From assembly GCA_030762935.1 (NCBI GenBank), contig CM060892.1:88710327-88774326 (forward strand): 64,000 nt of DNA, read 5' to 3'. Of this stretch, positions 59,895 through 64,000 are shown piece after piece. The stretch comes from Hymenopus coronatus. Taxonomy: Eukaryota; Arthropoda; Insecta; Mantodea; Hymenopodidae. Numbering within the stretch: the first letter of the stretch is position 1; every line of letters begins with the position of its first letter. A model generated the notes under the pieces. That model saw only the letters and a program-made list of their open reading frames with translations, was not told the DNA's origin and did not search any database. A program made the position numbers and the translations under genes.

Positions 59895-60135
59895 CACAAC
59901 ATTAGGGCGTCAAAATGACAGAATTTAGCCCAGGAACTTTTTGTTTCAAGGCATGGAATACTTTTACGTGCAAATAAACATTACAAATACCACTGGACTT
60001 ACCTCCTTTCCAAAGGAAACCGTGCTAAGGTATTTTTACATTCGAAAAATCCATCTCCCTCCGTCAAGTTTGAAGCCGCAACTTTGGATATTAGAGATTA
60101 GCGCGGTAACCACTGCATCACGGACTGCGACTTCA
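59895..60135 (-). mobile_element. tRNA-derived SINE (S3 family)
   Basis: On the minus strand: head 'tgatgcagtggttaccgcgc', worn B box 'gcggcttcaaacttg', then core 'tttgcacgtaaaagtattcc' at about 59947-59970. It matches 26776-26985 and 30575-30785. Confidence 0.75.
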
Positions 60136-60146
60136 CAATCCTGTGT

Positions 60147-60215
60147 CATTGTATTTCCGGATAAATTCTGATATGTAATTCTTTAGTGGAATACAATATT
60201 TCCTTTACTACTATA
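60147..60215 (+). repeat. FamA tail-end fragment
   Basis: 'tgtatttccggataaattct' then 'tagtggaatacaatatttcc' is the family tail with the hairpin worn away. Confidence 0.55.
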
Positions 60216-60447
60216 ATTATGCGCCTGAAAGAGTTGCAAAATTAACTGCACCTCCGGGAAAAAAACTAATAATTTTAACATATGATGATTTTTACTGAAG
60301 CTTACTATTTTTTTTTTTTTTTATTATTTTTACTTTAGTTAAAAAGCAGTTCCGGAGTCTTGTCAGGACTGAATTCCTTTTTCCTCTTTTTTCATTTTCC
60401 TAACATTTACTTTGTTTTTCTGGATGATTACCGTTTGCTTTTTGCTT

Positions 60448-60612
60448 CTAATACACACATACATATACACATGTGCAAATACACAAACACTCATTCCCAA
60501 GGGGGACTCGAATCCACGATCCTCTGCGCCACGGAATACCGAAGCGAGGCAATTTACCGAGCGCGGCCAAAGCGCTCCTTCCTAAGCATTGTCACTAGCA
60601 TGTTTTGACTTA
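60448..60612 (-). mobile_element. tRNA-derived SINE (S4 family)
   Basis: On the minus strand: 'gccgcgctcggtaaattgcc', 'ccgtggcgcagaggatcgtg' (A-box-like), 'gattcgagtcccccttggg' (B box), then a TG/TATG-rich tail (60450-60490). Same layout as 57698-57850. Confidence 0.75.
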
Positions 60613-61146
60613 GCGTTCCGTCCCATGAGTTGGAGTCCCGCCTCCCACATGTTTATTTAAAATGTGTAGATTGCGAGAGCTTGTAAAAATAAATATAGAA
60701 AACCACCAAAATAATCATATAACCATTAAAAGAATCTGTTTGAATGTTTCTCGGTAGCTTTTGCTACCCGACCTTGGATTCGCCAAATATAGGTCCAAAA
60801 AGCCATGTGGTATTTTTACTTACTCTGCTGAGTACATGGTACAGTCATGGAAACATTGAACGCACTCTGAGAGCAGGATATTTCAAAGTCCCACTTCGCA
60901 TCACAGCGAGGTTTACACTGGTCGCTATTTCCAATATGCAGCTAGACTTACCTAACAGTGTCTGCGACATACGTTATCGACTGTCGAACGCATTAACAGG
61001 CTATGTCTTGCATCGTGTTTCGTATCTGTATTGGTCCCTGATAAATAATTCAGCAACAAGCGCCATGCTACCCATTCTTCGTTAGCCAATTAGTAAACAA
61101 ACCCAAAAATGAAATAAGAGTTGAAGCTTTCCTGGTGACGAATATG
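60613..61146. other. unassigned region with a 113-codon frame
   Basis: The plus-strand frame 60744-61085 has no motif I recognise. The surrounding base composition is somewhat less AT-rich. Confidence 0.3.
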
Positions 61147-61255
61147 CGGGCTTCAAGTGAGCGTACATCTCTCACTTCAGCATCCTGAAGAAGGGAGAGA
61201 TGTACGCTCCCGATACGTCGATGTCTTCACATCACCTCACCTGGCTTGAAGCCCG
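61147..61255 (+). other. nested hairpin, possible decayed hammerhead-ribozyme/Penelope-type terminus
   Basis: The outer arms CGGGCTTCAAG (61147-61157) and CTTGAAGCCCG (61245-61255) are perfect complements. Inside, GAGCGTACATCTCTC (61159-61173) and GAGAGATGTACGCTC (61195-61209) form a perfect 15-bp hairpin. Overlapping this, 'CTGAAGA' (61184 onward) is followed by GGGAG...CTCCC, then 'GATACG' and 'TGTC', the order of a hammerhead core (CUGANGA, stem II, GAAA, stem III, UH), except that GAAA reads GATA. Penelope-like retroelements are known to carry such ribozymes. This link is inference. Confidence 0.4.
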
Positions 61256-61825
61256 AGAACGTCTAGAGCAAACCCAAAAGCGTATCCACCCGATGCTATA
61301 CCATTGGTAGTTATACATATAGGTGGAGCAACCAATTCCCAATCAACTTAATCAACCAATGAACTGGTTTAGAAACCATGAAGTACCCTGAATACCGTAA
61401 ATGATTCACGTTATCTTAAGAACCATGACTATTACTACAGCAGCAGCGCCTATTGACCCAAATAGATATTCCTCAGAGATAACGCAAGCGCTTTGAAAAT
61501 TGCCGAACCTAAGTTAAAACCTCTGTGACAGCATACTTTTTTTCTCCCCCATCTATGTTGTTTCTTCTATCATGTTTTTTACTTCACATTCTTAATTTAT
61601 ACTAATACAGAGTTTCCGCTATATTAGTTATAATTTGAGTATTAGATAATATACAGATATATATTATGTATAATAGTCAAAGTTTACAGCTACTGTTGAT
61701 AAGTATCATCCCGTGGTCGTAATTGTGTTTCTCTCTGTGCTGGTCAAATGTTTGTACTTGACTCCATCAGTCGCCGAAAGAGATCTTCAATCACGACTAT
61801 AACGACGCATTCATTCATACTTAAG
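61256..61825. other. unassigned sequence, may include the worn left end of a Tc1-like element
   Basis: No gene is seen. I could not find a terminal inverted repeat matching the right side of the transposase remnant. Confidence 0.3.
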
Positions 61826-62815
61826 AAAAGTCAGAGGCCGTTGATAAACGTTCTGCTGTTCTCAACCTGGTTTCACAGGGTTATACGGCCACCAGAGTGG
61901 GTAGCATTTGTGATGTTCCACAGTCCACTGCGAGGAATTTGGCAAAGTTATATTGTAAAGGGCGACAAGTTGCTGCAAGGAAGAGCACTGGTGGCTCGCG
62001 TGTATCTACCGAGAAAGAAGACAGGTCTCTCATGGCAGAGGTCAAAAGAGATCCGTTTCTGACGGCCATAGACGTGCGGCAGCAAAGGAAGTGCCAACTG
62101 AATCCCACAAAATTGACAGGTTCACATTTACAGTAGAGTACGAGAACTTCGATTGAAGCGAAGTAATTTTCTACGATGAAGCAAGTTCTAATGCAGATGT
62201 CAATTTGACTGTGTTTTTTCAAGAGACGATATACTATGGTGTTCATTTTTGCTATTTAATTACTTCAATTTGGGTTATCTCTATTTTGATTTGACATCAT
62301 TATTTTGTCATACTGCTGTTTCTCCTGCAGAATTTCCTTGATAAATGATGCAATAGCTGCAAGGAGTGGTCGAATGAGGGTTACTGCTTGGGCGTGGTGC
62401 AGGTATGCTGGAACATGATCATGGAAAGCTGAAAAGGAAACCTACTCTGAAATTCTAGAACATGTTCTGCTTCCATCTGGCCAAGAGCGTTATCCTGAAG
62501 ATATTATTAAATTCCAACAGGAGAATCATTCAGTCCACAAGTCGGTCAAAGTTCAAAAGTGGTTTTCGGAGCACACGAATATCTTAGAGCAGATGCCGTG
62601 TCCTACAAAGTCAGCAGATCTCAACCCAATTGAACATGTTTGGACGAAAGTAAGCAGAGGCTTTCTCAGGTCTCAGATTTAATAATGCTACACAACTCTG
62701 GTGTGCCATGATAGACACTTGGGATTCACTACAGAAGACGTTACTTATTTTCAAACGCTAGTGGAGTCCATGCCCCGAAAATATGGGGCAGTGATAGTAA
62801 ATAATTAGGCAACCA
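61826..62815 (+). pseudogene. broken Tc1/mariner-superfamily transposase
   Basis: The N-terminal helix-turn-helix region reads 'AVLNLVSQGYTATRVGSICD' and 'VPQSTARNLAK' from about 61855, followed by 'STEKEDRSLMAEVKRDPFLT', the paired-like DNA-binding part of Tc1/Tc3-type transposases. The centre is degenerate. The C-terminal catalytic part is in one frame from about 62431: 'YSEILEHVLLPSGQERYPED', 'FQQENHSVHKSVKVQKWF' and 'SADLNPIEHVW', then after a stop and frameshift 'YFQTLVESMPRKYGAVI'. The final acidic residue is present (Glu codon 62632). The usual 'Q(D)N..(V)H' aspartate is Glu (codon 62521), and the first catalytic Asp is not identifiable. Inactive relic. Confidence 0.88.
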
Positions 62816-63337
62816 CACAAAGTATTAGGATTTGTTTTCTCTTGTTTCATTAGCCTTTTGTTGCATTTAAAAGCAACCGGATATCAGGTTGCGGTGTTTT
62901 TCTTTGTTTTCTAGTTGATTTATATAACTTAATATACATCGGTTGTAAACAGAACTAATATGAACTAAAATACAAAATAATAATCAAAAAAAATCTATGC
63001 GATTTACTGGCCTTGAACCTACGCTAGGTAGCACACTGAGCTTCAAACGGAGCACGTTCGCCTGAGAATACTCTAGGTACTTTATTCCCTGATTATAAAG
63101 AACTGTTGCGGACAGCTCAACCGTCAAGGTTTGGTTTATTTTTTAGTGTTTTTGTACATGTTAGAGGAAAACAATTATTTTGATTGTTCCCTGGTTGCTA
63201 TTTTATGTTATAAAGCAATAAACTACGTTTTAACTTTCTGTATAAAAGCATGTTTTGTAGCTTAGCGCACGTGCACGTGTAAATCCAGCTTGTGTAGCTT
63301 CGTGTGCTTCCGTGAGGCCGAAGCGATACCTTGAAAG
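62816..63337. other. unassigned sequence with a weak tRNA-like patch
   Basis: On the minus strand about 63070-63005 reads 'gaagctcagtgtgctaccta' and 'gtaggttcaaggcc', faintly A- and B-box-like. Not enough to call a SINE. Confidence 0.3.
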
Positions 63338-64000
63338 GTTACATGATTGTACATAGCTAAGGAAGTATTCCACCCATCAATTCGATGGCAAGGTTCCCTG
63401 AAACCAATAAACATTTTTAGAAAAAGATCAAGTGTGTGTGTTTGTGCGTGTGTGTGTGAGTGTGTGTGTATCTGTGAACACGATAACTCAAAATGAGAAG
63501 CCTGTTAAATACAAACTTGATGTTTAAGTTTAGTATATTCTACGACACGAAGACTTCCAAAAAAAATCCAAAAAAAATCCTCTCACCCCAAAGTACCTTT
63601 TACATGAAAAGGTTTAGAAAGATATGATTTTCTCAAAAAATGCTGATGATTTTGATTAAAATGCCTTATATCTAGAGTTTTCTGAAAATAACCTCTGAAG
63701 ATGCCTTCATTCTGCATGCCTTTAAACTGTAAGAAATAGACCAATCTACTACGCAAAGAATATAGATCTCGATAAAACACACAATTTATCTTCGTGGAGT
63801 ATGGCATTACTTTGTTACTCATTATTGTTTTCATTTTACAGTATTTAAATCTTTCCATACGGGAATTTTTCATTCCAGTTTGTTTTGTTTTTCTCCTGAT
63901 CATTCAGATAGAACCGAGTTTCAATCACATAGCGACAGCTCTTTAAAAGATTTGACTATCACTTTAGCCAATTGTATTTCGTTAGTTTCCTTCTTCTTAT
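63338..64000 (-). repeat. FamA copy, runs off the right edge
   Basis: From the worn tail ('ggaagtattccacccatcaa', 'ttcgatggcaaggttccctg') through a TG microsatellite (63432-63470), 'cacgataactcaaaatgaga', 'ctgaaaataacctctgaaga' and 'cactttagccaattgtattt'. The head lies beyond the window. Confidence 0.88.

Overview
The window reads as repeat-dense, AT-rich nuclear DNA from an invertebrate, most likely an arthropod and plausibly a large-genome insect. Three things point there: long non-coding stretches, several tRNA-derived SINE families of arthropod type, and decayed LINE, Tc1-like and 'LLPPLH...LKQFVKA'-type coding remnants of a kind familiar from insect and arachnid genomes. This is inference from sequence texture; no host gene anchors the species. 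I found no intact protein-coding gene, no rRNA and no functional tRNA gene. Every recognisable coding match is a broken fragment of a mobile element, and most short open frames are chance frames inside repeats.

The dominant feature is one interspersed family, called FamA here. It is about 0.75-1.0 kb long, occurs in about 40 full or partial copies on both strands, and covers roughly 25 kb (about two fifths of the window, by my count). I orient it from a 'TCTGATGTGTTCCATTCACATG' style head to a tail hairpin. It has a short subterminal inverted repeat (ACTTTCTCTACA near the head, TGTAGAGAAAGT at the tail), a tail stem-loop built on that repeat, a CA/TG-rich microsatellite about 150-200 bp from the tail, A-runs at both flanks, head-to-tail tandems and repeated self-nesting. 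It has no coding capacity. The plan resembles non-autonomous Helentrons (HINE/DINE-1 type), but that assignment is a hypothesis. In FamA entries, strand '+' means the head lies at the lower coordinate.

Layout: 1-1415 holds at least three units of a ~460-bp tandem repeat, ending at a degenerate LINE tail (1417-2137). 2.1-4.7 kb is unassigned, then a LINE reverse-transcriptase C-terminal remnant and a SINE (4.7-5.5 kb). 6-12 kb has FamA copies with a LINE tail inside one of them. 12-16.4 kb has an unassigned stretch, a second repeat family (FamB) and SINEs. 16.8-31.7 kb is dense FamA with SINEs, an inverted pair of tRNA-like SINE heads at 19.2-19.5 kb, and a LINE remnant split by a FamA copy and a SINE (24.0-25.7 kb). 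32.5-38.4 kb contains a tandem FamA pair, one of which is split by a 2.45-kb terminal-inverted-repeat element that itself carries a young LINE 3' end. 39.0-39.65 kb is a pseudogene of an arthropod 'uncharacterised protein' family. 43-52.8 kb is mostly FamA, including a copy nested in another copy. 53-61 kb has FamA, FamB, SINEs and a second, nearly identical young LINE 3' end. 61.15-61.26 kb holds a nested hairpin resembling a decayed hammerhead-ribozyme/Penelope-type terminus. 61.8-62.8 kb is a broken Tc1-like transposase, and a last FamA copy runs off the right edge.

The value of the window is as a stratified record of transposition: nested insertions give relative ages (older FamA, then TIR element, then LINE) and reveal element boundaries.
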